Below are positions 23,752 to 36,379 of a stretch of DNA of 64,000 nucleotides, in pieces; position 1 is the first letter of the stretch, and each line of letters starts with the position of its first letter. The DNA comes from Fasciola hepatica. Lineage: Eukaryota; Platyhelminthes; Trematoda; Plagiorchiida; Fasciolidae. The position numbers and the translations under genes were made by a program. The DNA is taken from contig CANUEZ040000205.1 of the NCBI GenBank assembly GCA_948099385.1, forward strand, positions 1,488,001-1,552,000. Reading direction: 5' to 3'. Below the pieces are notes generated by a model. The model was not told the DNA's origin. It saw only the letters and a program-made list of their open reading frames with translations, and made no database searches.

Positions 23752-23811
<60 letters not shown>
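23752..23811. repeat. (AT)n microsatellite
   Basis: Thirty uninterrupted AT dinucleotides, about 250 bases upstream of the LINE ORF1 start (on the minus strand). Confidence 0.98.
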
Positions 23812-23814
<3 letters not shown>

Positions 23815-26800
23815 TTGGAGTCATGTATTTTTCCATCGTTTAGAAGACTTTGACAGGTAAATTTGGCCGTCAAACATGAAGAGACACTTGATTTAGGACT
23901 TTGAATTTTGAGAGGAAAAAAACACTGTATAAATAGAACTGTTTCAGCCGTCGAGGTTCATGCGAATTTCCTTTGTGGTGTTCATCTTGTCAACCAAAAC
24001 ACACGCCTGGCAAGGCCCTGTAGACTTAGGGCCTATATTTATGCTGAAACGGATAATTACAAATGCAGGACTTGTAGAGGGATGCGAAAGAGATGTAGAT
24101 AAGTCATGGAACGAGGGATCGGCAGGGTCCACAAACATATTCTTGGCGAATGTGGCACAGGCTATAATGTGGAGATGGCAAACTTCGGAGATGAGAGAGC
24201 ACGTAGAAATCATACAAACGACTGATCATGATCAGGTTGCCTAGTTCATTGATGAAGTCTATCTAAAATGGACCAGAACCCACTACGGGAGAGCAATAGA
24301 TTAAGATCGGCAGAATGAATTGAAGAACACAAGCGCATATAACAGCTTGTTCGGGACCACACTGTCTCGAGTTACGAAGGAAAAAATACAATCTGCATAG
24401 TCTTTAAAATACAATCGAGAATATGGGCAAAGCAATGTAAAACAGTGCTGACTGAAACGCCTTAATGGTTCACCGAGCCAGCTCTAAATGTTGATGATTG
24501 ATTGCTCCTCGGGGGGGGGGGGGGGAGGAACGAGAAAGGGTGACAGTAAATTCAAAACATTTGTAAGTGATGACATGTAGTCCAATATGTTACGAATATC
24601 CCGGATGTTGTATACATTCCTGGAAAGTAAGTTGAAGTGCTATTGGTTGGAGATAGATTGAAAAAGTGACACTTCATCTACACAATCGAAAATGTTTGCA
24701 GATGGTGCTACGGTAAAGTCGCTGCCTTTTGGAGTGAAAAGAAAATGGGAGAGAAATGCACCTTCTCCCAAGAATACCAGAGTTGTTAGTAAATGGACTC
24801 AATATTTTTGTGTCAAATCTAGTACATCGGCTTCTTTTGAAAAAGTTGCCTATCATCCACAAGAGTGAAGATATTTGACAGCCGAAGAAGAAAAAGAGAA
24901 CGGGGCTCCGAATCAAGAGCGAAAGAATATTCGAGCAAAAAACAGATAAAGGGATATTGTGAAACTTTTAAGGGGGTTCAGTATGAAATGGTGAACTGAA
25001 GCAGCGGCTTCCAAAACTCATCAGTAGGGTTTTGTACAAAAACTAATGGGGGTCATTCGGAATAACAAAAAAGAACACAGTAGAGTTAAGAAAGCGCTCG
25101 GTCAAGATGAGCGTAGAAATGATGGAAACGAGACGGGAGAGTTCCCACTATATTTTGGAGGTAGAGTTTGAAAATGTGTTTCTGTTTTGGGTTCCCAGTA
25201 GGCATGATTGGCACCAACCTCAACAGATTTATTGATAAGAGAAGTCAAAACTCCAGGTAGCTGACTTGCTCCAAGCATAAGAACAGTAAACGGCAAGTGA
25301 CCCAGAATCTGAGTTTTAGGTTTTAAACAACATAAGGATTTTTCTATAAAAGACCGGCTCTACATCTGAGTAATGTTATTAGATGAATGGTGAACAAGGG
25401 CGGAATTTAGACTGCCATTGGCTATCTCGCACGTTTTTGACCGGGTAAATTGTGCATACAAAAGTAGGATACCGTGCAATGGAAGTTACCCATGGATAGT
25501 CGTCGAGTCTCTTGCCTAATCAGGATGCAGAGTTGATTCAAGAGAGTCTGGTTGTGTAATTTACAGTCACGATCTTTCCGCTTTCTCAGATATTTAAGCA
25601 AAGGAGACGCTATCTTGACGTTGGTTGAGAAATACAGTCCTCCTGAGACAACACAAATCATACACCCTCCACAGTACATGTGTAAATGTCTAGACAGAAA
25701 AGATAAAAGTTGAAAGATACCCACGATGAAATAAGCGAGAGGTCTATTCGAAGAAGCGTGATGCTGTTAAGCGAAAGGTTTCCAAAGGTCTTCTTCATTC
25801 GGTTCGTCTCGGCGAGTGAACAGTACGTTGAGCGCGAACACATTTAGTTACGATGAAAACGAGAACATAATCACTAGCTGGAACAAGAGCTTCCATTTCT
25901 ATTCTAATAAGTTCGGAATGTTTTGTGATAATTCTGTCTAAAACAGCACTTTTCCTATTCGGGATGAGATGAGCACTGTTTTCCGTCCTGACGAGCACAC
26001 TAGATGAACTGTCAGCGGAGGAATTGCTTGCCAGTACTTTCATTTAACCATGACTGCTGCTTGAAGGTCACACAGCCGTTCATATTCATGTCAGAGGACA
26101 TCGGTTAGAAAAGACTTTTTTCAAGAAGCGGACCAAAACTAAGTGCCAACGAATGTGGGAAATGTCACTTCTGTCGGCGTTGTCGCACTAGGATATTCTG
26201 CTAAGCGGCTACCTTGAGTTTCCTAGTTCAACTTGATCTCGGCCAGGTTTCATGAAAACGAGTTTCAGATTATAGGGCAGAACATATTGTGTCTTTATTT
26301 CGAGTAATTGCTTCCTTTGAGTAGCGGAATCTGTGTGACTTGAGGTGGTGTTGATGATGATTTGACAGTGATATTGATCAGGTTCACAGCAAACTGAGAC
26401 CAAGCCAAACGTGGGGCTCAAGGCACGTGGTAATCTGTATCGATCATGGTGGCATTTCCTTGGTTCCTTATTGAAGACCTAATAACTTTAGCCACTTATA
26501 AACACTGGTAAGGAAAACAAAAATCCAGTTCAAGTGCGATAGAAGCGAACGCATTATCGGCTTACTCTGAATAGGTGGCCAGCAGTGCCGTCATAATTAT
26601 AAAACGGATAATAATGGATTGAACAGAAGCGGTTTCACCGTGGTCTCCCACATTCACCAGGCCAATGGAAGTATACCACAATCAATCACAAACATATGAG
26701 TGACAAATATTATCTACTCAACGAAAAAAATAATTCAGCGCATGGTGGTTCTAACCGGTCGTCCTATGAGAAGTTCGGCTGGCTTCATCAACTCGATCCA

Positions 26801-28294
26801 TTTACTTACAACAAAGGACCTCACATCGGTTGATTTGGTACTAGCATAGCCGCCTGATTTCCTCTGTAACTTTATATGATCACTTCCACTATGGGTACAG
26901 ATTTTCCGGAATGATAATTTGGAATTATTTTTGGAGTGATAAAGAATGGGATATGACAACTGAAGCGTATTATTTTCACTCCTTTTCAGCAACGCTCAGT
27001 CTAACAACTGCTAGCGTTTGAAGTAGACGTAGCAGAAGTTCGAAATTCGAGGACATACATAAGGACGTACGTATTGATAGCGAAAGTTAATGAATTTATC
27101 AAATTGGAAACAACTTTCATCAATGATGACAACGCTCTCAGAGCCCACCAATGATCGGAGTATGGAGACTGTTAACTTAAGTTTTGATTCTGAGACCTCC
27201 ACAAGTGTATCGCACTAACCACCTCGTTCAGCTTTGATGTTATATTTGCTCATAACGGAATACAATCCATGTCAGCTAGTTATTCAAAATGGACCGCTGA
27301 AAATGTGTCACCAATCTGCATCTTTCTAGTGATGACGTGATGTTTTTGGCAGGTATATTGCAAGGAAACATTTTCGGTTCTGATTATGTCGATATAAAGT
27401 AAAGTTTGATTTATTGGGGCCATTTTATTACACGCATTTTTTCAGTTGACTAAACCCTACCAGTGTTATGTCGTTTAGTAAAATGCACAGTTTTCAGACA
27501 GAATGAGAGTTTCCAATATCCATAGTAACCACTCGCCGAAATATATGCCTGAGTCCTTCTTTGGTCAAGTCAAGAGGAACATTTGCTTTAAGCACCCCTG
27601 CGGCTGAATATTCGGCAATACGTAACCGTATGTACTCACAGCGACTTCACTACGACGAATGCAACCTTCACACTTGCAATCTTTACAATATCAATAAAGG
27701 GTTTTAGAACCTTCGGCACAAAGCGTTGCCTGATTTCAGAGTCAACGTTTGCAGCCATACCACACGAGCGTACACCCAAAATAGACCAACTAACTGGGAG
27801 GCTGAGCATTGCCCGTGAGCAATGGTGGATTACGAAATGTGCAGTAACGGTGAAGGTTGTTTCTATTGGCTACCTTTGCAACCTTTACCGTTTTGTTAGA
27901 GACACCAGTTCAAGTTAGGCCAGTGTAAGTTACCAAAGGAATCCAGTGGCTCACTGATTCACTCTCAGACACGTCATCCGGACCGTTGGTTGAAGCAGTT
28001 TGTAGAACCATTCAGTTGGCTTACTTCAACAGTAAACCTTCAAAAAACAGTTACGACAGAAACGATGCAGATCTCGGGTCATCCAACCCTGTAATCAGAA
28101 ACATCAGCTTCGAGTTTCGCTCCTTGAAGCTTATCAGTGAACTTAGTAATTTGCCACACCAAGCATATGGACCGGGGCCTTTTCGTCTTGGTTAATACTG
28201 TGCCAACCCGCTACTATCTGAGCTGATCTGAGTCACTGAGTCAAGTTTGTTCAGACGTCGTCTTCAACGACAACCAACAGTTCCTGATGATGCG
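23812..28294. other. Non-coding stretch, nothing recognised
   Basis: About 4.5 kb with open frames up to 100 codons (e.g. 25422-25724 minus, 23960-24244 plus) and no recognisable domains. A poly-G run lies at 24511-24525. A perfect 14-bp palindrome at 24222-24235 is within chance expectation. Confidence 0.45.
24511..24525. repeat. (G)15 homopolymer
   Basis: Fifteen consecutive G on the plus strand. A run of this length can form intermolecular G-quadruplexes and is error-prone in sequencing, so its true length is uncertain. Confidence 0.9.
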
Positions 28295-28400
28295 GGGATG
28301 ATATGCACAAAATTGAGCTCTATCCAGAGCGAAACTCGAATTCGGTGCTTCTGCGTGCAACGATGAACGGATGACCTGGGATTTAGGCGTGTAAGGTGGA
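28295..28400 (+). mobile_element. Decayed copy of the hammerhead SINE
   Basis: It aligns to the SINE at 5757-5865: GGATGATATGCAC, then the ribozyme region, then GTGCTTCTGCGTGCAACG, ATGACCTGGGATTTAGGCGT and AAGGTGGAGTCC. Helix II is perfect (GCTC 28317-28320 with GAGC 28327-28330, six-base loop) and GAAAC follows at 28331-28335. The essential CTGATGA box has decayed to AAATTGA (28310-28316) and the cleavage triplet reads TTC, so it should not cleave. The tRNA-like part is not recognisable. Confidence 0.65.
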
Positions 28401-29281
28401 GTCCAAAAGAAAACCAGCCAAAAAATGTATCATCAATGCTACGCACTACCCCCAAGTAACTTCGAGATAGACACTAACAAGAAGTCACACTTATTCGATT
28501 CATTTCACAGAATACAGATCACTCCATGTAGAAACCGATCAATTGGCAGCTGAGAATGTAAACGAGATGAAAGTTCTACGTACGTAGCTGGTGTCGTCGC
28601 AAAAATCGGTTTAACACTGTTCCATTGTTGTTTTGCTCGCCACTATGTGCACAGGAATGGGTCCACAGGAATCGTATCAAATTGTGCTTCCTGGATATTT
28701 TTTCTGGTAAACTTGATTTACTGTTTCTGTCGAACTGCCTATTTCAGTAATAAATTGGATTTTAATTGTTTTTCATCTGCGTCTTGAAATACCTCAAGTG
28801 ATTTAGCCAGCGTCCCTGAAAATGAATATGGTCCATACTCCTCTTATCCATCCTCAGTAATGTGCGTTCTAGATTTTTCCCTCAGTGAAGGTGTGTATTA
28901 ACATTCATATGGCTTATTCAAGCCAAAATTTAGATCATTCATATGTGTCGCCTATTCAAGCTGCTCTACATATTTTGCCGGAATACCTGGCTCTGGGTTC
29001 TAATGATTGACTGTGAAGACGACCGTTGATAACGTTGTGTTTGGTAATGAAAGCATCAGTAATTCAATTAAAGACCGCCATGAATTTCTCACGGATCCTA
29101 TCACTCAGATCATTCGTGAATCAAAGATGAACTGGCAGAAAAAATTCAGGCAAAAATATTTGATATATACAACAACAAAGAAAACAACATCAAAAATGTC
29201 CAAGAGGAAAATTCAAAATATGTAGTAAACGAAATCAGTGGAAGGAACAAAATATATCGAAGTATTCAAATAAAAAAGGAA

Positions 29282-29284
<3 letters not shown>
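28401..29284. other. Non-coding stretch up to the satellite border
   Basis: AT-rich. One 72-codon plus frame at 29007-29225 is Lys-rich, with no domain recognised. Confidence 0.45.

Positions 29285-29323
<39 letters not shown>
29285..29323. repeat. (AT)n microsatellite at the array border
   Basis: About nineteen AT dinucleotides, ending 16-20 bases before the first recognisable satellite sequence. Confidence 0.98.
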
Positions 29324-29325
<2 letters not shown>

Positions 29326-29339
29326 AAATGAAGAGCAAG

Positions 29340-30715
29340 AGGACAGATTGACATGATGTGATTCTCCTTGCAGCTTGAACACTGAACTGACTATTGAAAA
29401 TTATGGAAGCACTGTACAGCTGTTTGATCCGCTAAGGGAATCATGAGCATTGCAATTGGATCGAGCCATGGCGAGGGCATCTATATGAGTTGGAATTAAC
29501 GATATTCAATAGAACACCCGAACCACAAGGCTATCGGATATGGCTCTGAACGCTTTGTTCAACATATACACTACATGATATAGCACACTCTCCAAACTGG
29601 CTTCGGCTTCCAAATTGGCTTTTTAAGGTGAGAAACAAATTCTCGCACACCGATCCAATCCTATATTCCATCAATTCCCCATTTATGGTCCTAAGGAAAA
29701 TCAAGGCCTTCATTTATGAACAATCCACACAAATTGCTGATACGATGCAATTGAGCAGTAGCAGAGTAGATTTGTATAATATGATTCTGCATGCAGCTTG
29801 AACACTGAACTGACCATTGAAAATTCTGGAAGCACTGTACAGCTGTTTGATCCCCTAAGGGAATCATGAGCATTGCAAATGGACCAAGTCAAGACGAGGA
29901 CATTTACAAGGGTTGGGGTGAACTAATGTCAGTGGACAATTCATACCACAGGGCTATCGCATATCGGTCTCAACGCATTGTTCGACATATACACTACATG
30001 ATATAGCACACTCCCCAAACTGGCTTCGGCTTTCAAATCGGCTTTTTACGGTGAGAACCAAATTCTCGCACACCGATCCAATCCTATGTTCCATCCATTC
30101 TCCATTTATGGGCCTAGGTAAAACCAAGGCATTCCCTTATGAACAATCCACACAAATTGCTGATACAATGCGATTGAGCAGTAGCAGAGTAGATTTGTAT
30201 AATATGATTCTCCATGCAGCTTGAACACTGAACTGACCATTGCAAATTATGGAAGCACTGTACAGCTGTTTGATCCCCTAAGGGAATCATGAGAATTTAA
30301 ATTGGATCGAGCCATGGCGAGGGCATCTATAAGAGTATGAATTAACGATATTCAATAGAACACCCGAACCACAAGGCTATCCGATATGGCTCTGAACGCT
30401 TTGTCCAACATGTACACTACATGATATAGCACACTCCCCAAACTGACTTCGGCTTTCGATTTCGCTTTGAAGGGTAACAGTCAATTTCTCGCAAACCGAT
30501 CCAATCCTATGTTCCATCACTTCTCCATTTACGGGCCTAAGTAAAACCAAGGCATTCCCTTATGAACAATCCACACAAATTGCTGATACAATGCAATTGA
30601 GCAGTAGCAGAGTAGATTTGTATATAATGATTTTTGCATGCAGCTTGAACACTGAACTGACCATTGAAAATTTTGGAAGCACTGTACAGCTGTTTGATCC
30701 CCTAAGGGAATCATG
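29340..30715. repeat. Divergent edge units of the satellite array
   Basis: The first three units differ markedly from the bulk. Units near 29450 and 30300 share a deviant block (TGGATCGAGCCATGGCGAGG...) 846 bases apart, while the unit between them (near 29880) has its own changes (CAAGTCAAGACGAGGAC). Edge units of satellites typically escape homogenisation, so this marks the true left border of the array. Confidence 0.85.
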
Positions 30716-33399
30716 AGCATTGCAAATGGACCGAGTCCACACGGGGACACGTACAAGGGTTGGGGTGAACGATTGTCAATAGAACACCCGAACCACAAGG
30801 CTATCCGATATGGCTCTGAACGCTTTGTTCAACATATACACTACATGATATAGCACACTCCCCAAACTGGCTTCGGCTTTCAAATTGGCTTTTTACGGTG
30901 AGAATCAAATTCTCGCACACCGATCCAATCCTATGATCCATCACATCTCAATGTATGGGCCTAAGTAAAACCAAGGCATTCCCTTATGAGCAATCCACAC
31001 AAATTGCTGATACAATGCAATTGAGCAGTAGCAGAGTAGATTTGTATAATATGATTCTGCATGCAGCTTGAACACTGAACTGACCATTGAAAATTCTGGA
31101 AGCACTGTACAGCTGTTTGATCCGCTAAGGGAATCATGAGCATTGCAAATGGACCGAGTCCACACGGGGACACGTACAAGGGTTGGGGTGAACGATTGTC
31201 AATAGAACACCCGAACCACAAGGCTATCCGATATGGCTCTGAACGCTTTGTTCAACATATACACTACATGATATAGCACACTCCCCAAACTGGCTTCGGC
31301 TTTCAAATTGGCTTCTTACGGTGAAAACCAAATTCTCGCACACCGATCCAATCCCATTTTCCATCTCTCCTCATTTTATGGGTCTAAGTAGAACCAAGGG
31401 ATTCCTTTATGAACAGTCCACACAAATTGCTGATACAATGCAATTGAGCAGTAGCAGAGTAGAATTGTATAATATGATTCTGCATGCAGCTTGAACACTG
31501 AACTGACCATTGGAAATTATGGAAGCACTGTACAGCTGTTTGATCCCCTAAGGGAATCATGAGCATTGCAAATGGACCGAGTCTACACGGGGACACGTAC
31601 AAGGGTTGGGGTGAACGATTGTCAATAGAACACGCGAACCACAAGGCTATCCGATATGGCTCTGAACGCTTTGTTCAACATCTACGTTACATGATATAGC
31701 ACACTCCCCAAACTGGCTTCGGCTTTCAAATTGGCTTTTTACGGTGAGAAACAAATTCTCGCACACCGATCCAATCCTATGTTCCAACACTTCATTTATG
31801 GGCCTAAGTAAAACCAAGGCATTCCCATATGATCAATCCACACAAATTGCTGATACAATGCAATCGAGCAGTAGCAGAGTAGATTTGTATAATATGATTC
31901 TCCATGCAGCTTGAACACTGAACTGACCATTGAAAATTATGGAAGCACTGTACAGCTGTTTGATCCGCTAAGGGAATCATGAGCATTGCAAATGGACCGA
32001 GTCCACACGGGGACACGTACAAGGGTTGGGGTGAACGATTGTCAATAGAACACCCGAACCACAAGGCTATCCGATATGGCTCTGAACGCTTTGTTCAACA
32101 TCTACACTACATGATATAGCACACTCCCCAAACTGGCTTCGGCTTTCGATTTCGCTTTGAAGGGTAACAGTAAATTTCTCGCAAACCGATCCAATCCTAT
32201 GTTCCATCACTTCTCCATTTATGGGCCTAAGTAAAACCAAGGCATTCCCTTATGAACAATCCACACAAATTGCTGATACAATGCAATTGAGCAGTAGCAG
32301 AGTAGATTTGTATAATATGATTCTCCATGCAGCTTGAACACTGAACTGACCATTGAAAATTATGGAAGCACTGTACAGCTGTTTGATCCTCTAAGGGAAT
32401 CATGAGCATTGCAAATGGACCGAGTCCACACGGGGACACGTACAAGGGTTGGGGTGAACGATTGTCAATAGAACACGCGAACCACAAGGCTATCCCATAT
32501 GGCTCTGAACGCTTTGTTCAACATATACACTACATGATATAGCACACTCCCCAAACTGGCTTCGGCTTTCAAATTGGCTTTTTACGGTGAGAAACAAATT
32601 CTCGCACACCGATCCAATCCTATGTTCCATCATATCTCAAAGTATGGGCCTAAGTAAAACCAAGGCATTCACTTATGAACAATCCACACAAATTGCTGAT
32701 ACAATGCAATTGAGCAGTAGCAGAGTAGATTTCTATAATATGATTCTCCATGCAGCTTGAACACTGAACTCACCATTGAAAATTATGGAAGCACTGTACA
32801 GCTGTTTGATCCCCTACGGGATTCATGAGCATTGCAAATGGACCGAGTCCACACGGGGACACGTACAAGGGTTGGGGTGAACGATTGTCAATAGAACACC
32901 CGAACCACAAGGCTATCCGATATGGCTCTGAACGCTTTGTTCAACATATACACTACATGATATAGCACACTCCCCAAACTGGATTCGGCTTTCAAATTGG
33001 CTTTTTACGGTGAGAACCAAATTCTCGCACACCGATCCAAACCCATTTTCCATCTCTCCTCATTTTATGGGTCTAAGTAGAACCAGGGGATTCCTTTATG
33101 AACAGTCCACACAAATTGCTGATACAATGCAATTGAGCAGTAGCAGAGTAGAATTGTATAATAAGATTCTGCATGCAGCTTGAACACTGAACTGACCATT
33201 GAAAATTATGGAAGCACTGTACAGCTGTTTGATCCCCTAAGGGAATCATGAGCATTGCAAATGGACCGAGTCCACACGGGGACACGTACAAGGGTTGGGG
33301 TGAACGATTGTCAATAGAACACCCGAACCACAAGGCTATCCGATATGGCTCTGAACGCTTTGTTCAACATATACACTACATGATATAGCACACTCCCCA

Positions 33400-35090
33400 A
33401 ACTGGCTTCGGATTTCAAATTGGCTTCTTACGGTGAGAATCAAATTCTCGCACACCGATCCAATCCTATGTTCCATCATATCTCAACGTATGGGCCTAAG
33501 TAAAACCAAGGCATTCACTTATGAACAATCCACACAAATTGCTGATACAATGCAATTGAGCAGTAGCAGAGTAGATTTGTATAATATGATTCTCCATGCA
33601 GCTTGAACACTGAACTGACCATTGAAAATGATGGAAGCACTGTACAGCTGTTTGATCCGCTAAGGAGATCATGAGCATTGCAAATGGACCGAGTCCACAC
33701 GGGGACACGTACAAGGGTTGGGGTGAACGATTGTCAATAAAACACACGAAACACGAGGCTATCCCATATGGCTCTGAACGCTTTGTTCAACATATACACT
33801 ACATGATATAGCACACTCCACAAACTGGCTTCGGATTTCGAATTCGCTTTGAAGGGTGAAAATCAATTTCGCGCAAATCGATCCAATCCTATGTTCCATC
33901 ACTTCTCCATTTATGGGCCTAAGTTAAACCAAAGCAGTCCCTTATGAACAATCCACACAAATTGCTGATACAATGCAATTGAGCAGTAGCAGAGTAGATT
34001 TGTATAATATGGTTTTGCATGCAGCTTGAACACCGAACTGACCATTGAAAATTATGGAAGCACTGTACAGCTGTTTGATCCCCTAAGGGAATCATGAGCA
34101 TTGCAAATGGACCAAGTCCACACGGGGACACGTACAAGGGTTGGGGTGAACGATTGTCAATAGAACACCCGAACCACAAGGCTATCCGATATGGCTCTGA
34201 ACGCTTTGTTCAACATATACACTACATGATATAGCACACTCCCCAAACTGGCTTCGGATTTCAAATTGGCTTCTTACGGTGAGAATCAAATTCTCGCACA
34301 CCGATCCAATCCTATGTTCCATCATATCTCAACGTATGGGCCTAAGTAAAACCAAGGCATTCACTTATGAACAATCCACACAAATTGCTGATACAATGCA
34401 ATTGAGCAGTAGCAGAGTAGATTTGTATAATATGATTCTCCATGCAGCTTGAACACTGAACTGACCATTGAAAATGATGGAAGCACTGTACAGCTGTTTG
34501 ATCCGCTAAGGAGATCATGAGCATTGCAAATGGACCGAGTCCACACGGGGACACGTACAAGGGTTGGGGTGAACGATTGTCAATAAAACACACGAAACTC
34601 GAGGCTATCCCATATGGCTCTGAACGCTTTGTTCAACATATACACTACATGATATAGCACACTCCACAAACTGGCTTCGGATTTCGAATTCGCTTTGAAG
34701 GGTGAAAATCAATTTCGCGCAAATCGATCCAATCCTATGTTCCATCACTTCTCCATTTATGGGCCTAAGTTAAACCAAAGCAGTCCCTTATGAACAATCC
34801 ACACAAATTGCTGATACAATGCAATTGAGCAGTAGCAGAGTAGATTTGTATAATATGGTTTTGCATGCAGCTTGAACACCGAACTGACCATTGAAAATTA
34901 TGGAAGCACTGTACAGCTGTTTGATCCCCTAAGGGAATCATGAGCATTGCAAATGGACCAAGTCCACACGGGGACACGTACAAGGGTTGGGGTGAACGAT
35001 TGTCAAAAGAACACCCGAAACACAAGGCTATCCGATATGGCTCTCAACGCTTTGTTCAACATATACACTACATGATATAGCACACTCCCC
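33400..35090. repeat. Tandem duplication of a 2-unit block (846 bp) inside the array
   Basis: The segment from about 33400 to 34245 is repeated almost identically at 34246-35090. Shared diagnostic variants include ATCTCAACGTATGGGCC (33480, 34326), GCTAAGGAGATCATG (33659, 34505), AATTTCGCGCAAATCG (33865, 34711) and AAACCAAAGCAGTCCC (33926, 34772). A single-base difference (AAACACGAGG versus AAACTCGAGG) separates the copies at about 33750 and 34596. Confidence 0.85.
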
Positions 35091-36379
35091 AAACTGGCTT
35101 CGGCTTTTAAATTGGCTTTTTATGGTGAGAACCAAATTCTCGCACACCGATCCAATCCCATGTTCCATCTCTCCTCCGTTTATCGGTCTAAGTAGAACCA
35201 AGGCATTCCTTTATGTACAAACCACACAAATTGCTGATAAATTGCAATTGAGCAGTAGCAGAGTAGATTTGTATAATAAGATTCTGCATGCAGCTTGAAC
35301 ACTGAACTGACCATTGAAAATTATGGAAGCACTGTACAGCTGTTTGATCCGCTAAGGAAATCATGAGCATTGCAAATGGACCGAGTCCACACGGGGACAC
35401 GTACAAGGGTTGGGGTGAACGATTGTCAATAGAACACACGAAACACGAGGCTATCCGATATGGCTCTGAACGCTTTGTTCAACATATACAGTACATGATA
35501 TAGCACACTCCCCAAACTGGCTTCGGTATTCAAATTGGCTTTTTACGGTGAGAAACAAATTCTCGCACACCGATCCAATCCTATGTTCCATCACATCTCC
35601 AATTATGGGCTCAAGTAAAACCAAGGCATTCCCTTATGAACAATCCACACAAATTGCTGATACAATGCAATTGAGCAGTAGCAGAGTAGATTTGTATTAT
35701 ATGATTCTCCGTGCAGCTTGAACGCTGAACTGACCATTGAAAATTATGGAAGCACTGTACAGCTGTTTGATCCCCTAAGGAGATCATGAGAATTGCAAAT
35801 GGACCAAGTCCACACGGGGACACGTACAAGGGTTTGGGTGAACGATTGTCAATAAAACACACGAAACTCGAGGCTATCCCATATGGCTCTGAACGCTTTG
35901 TTCAACATATACACTACATGATGTAGCACACTCCCCAAACTGGCTTCGGCTTTCAAATTGGCTTTTTACGGTGAGAACCAAATTCTCGCACACCGATCCA
36001 ATTCTATGTTCCATCACTTCTCCATTTATGGGCCTAAGTAAAACCAAGGCATTCGCTCATGAACAGTCCACACAAATTGCTGATACAATGCAACTGAGCA
36101 GTAGCAGAGTAGATTTGTATAATATGATCCTCCATGCAGCTTGAACACCGAACTGACCATTGAAAATTATGGAAGCACTGTACAGCTGTTTGATCCGCTA
36201 AGGAAATCATGAGCATTGCAAATGGACCGAGTCCACACGGGGACACGTACAAGGGTTGGGGTGAACGATTGTCAATAAAACACACGAAACTCGAGGCTAT
36301 CCCATATGGCTCTGAACGCTTTGTTCAACATATACACTACATGATATAGCACACTCCCCAAACTGGCTTCGGCTTTCAA

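Noticed and set aside
24222..24235. 14-bp perfect palindrome CTGATCATGATCAG
   Set aside because: Several palindromes of this length are expected by chance in 64 kb.
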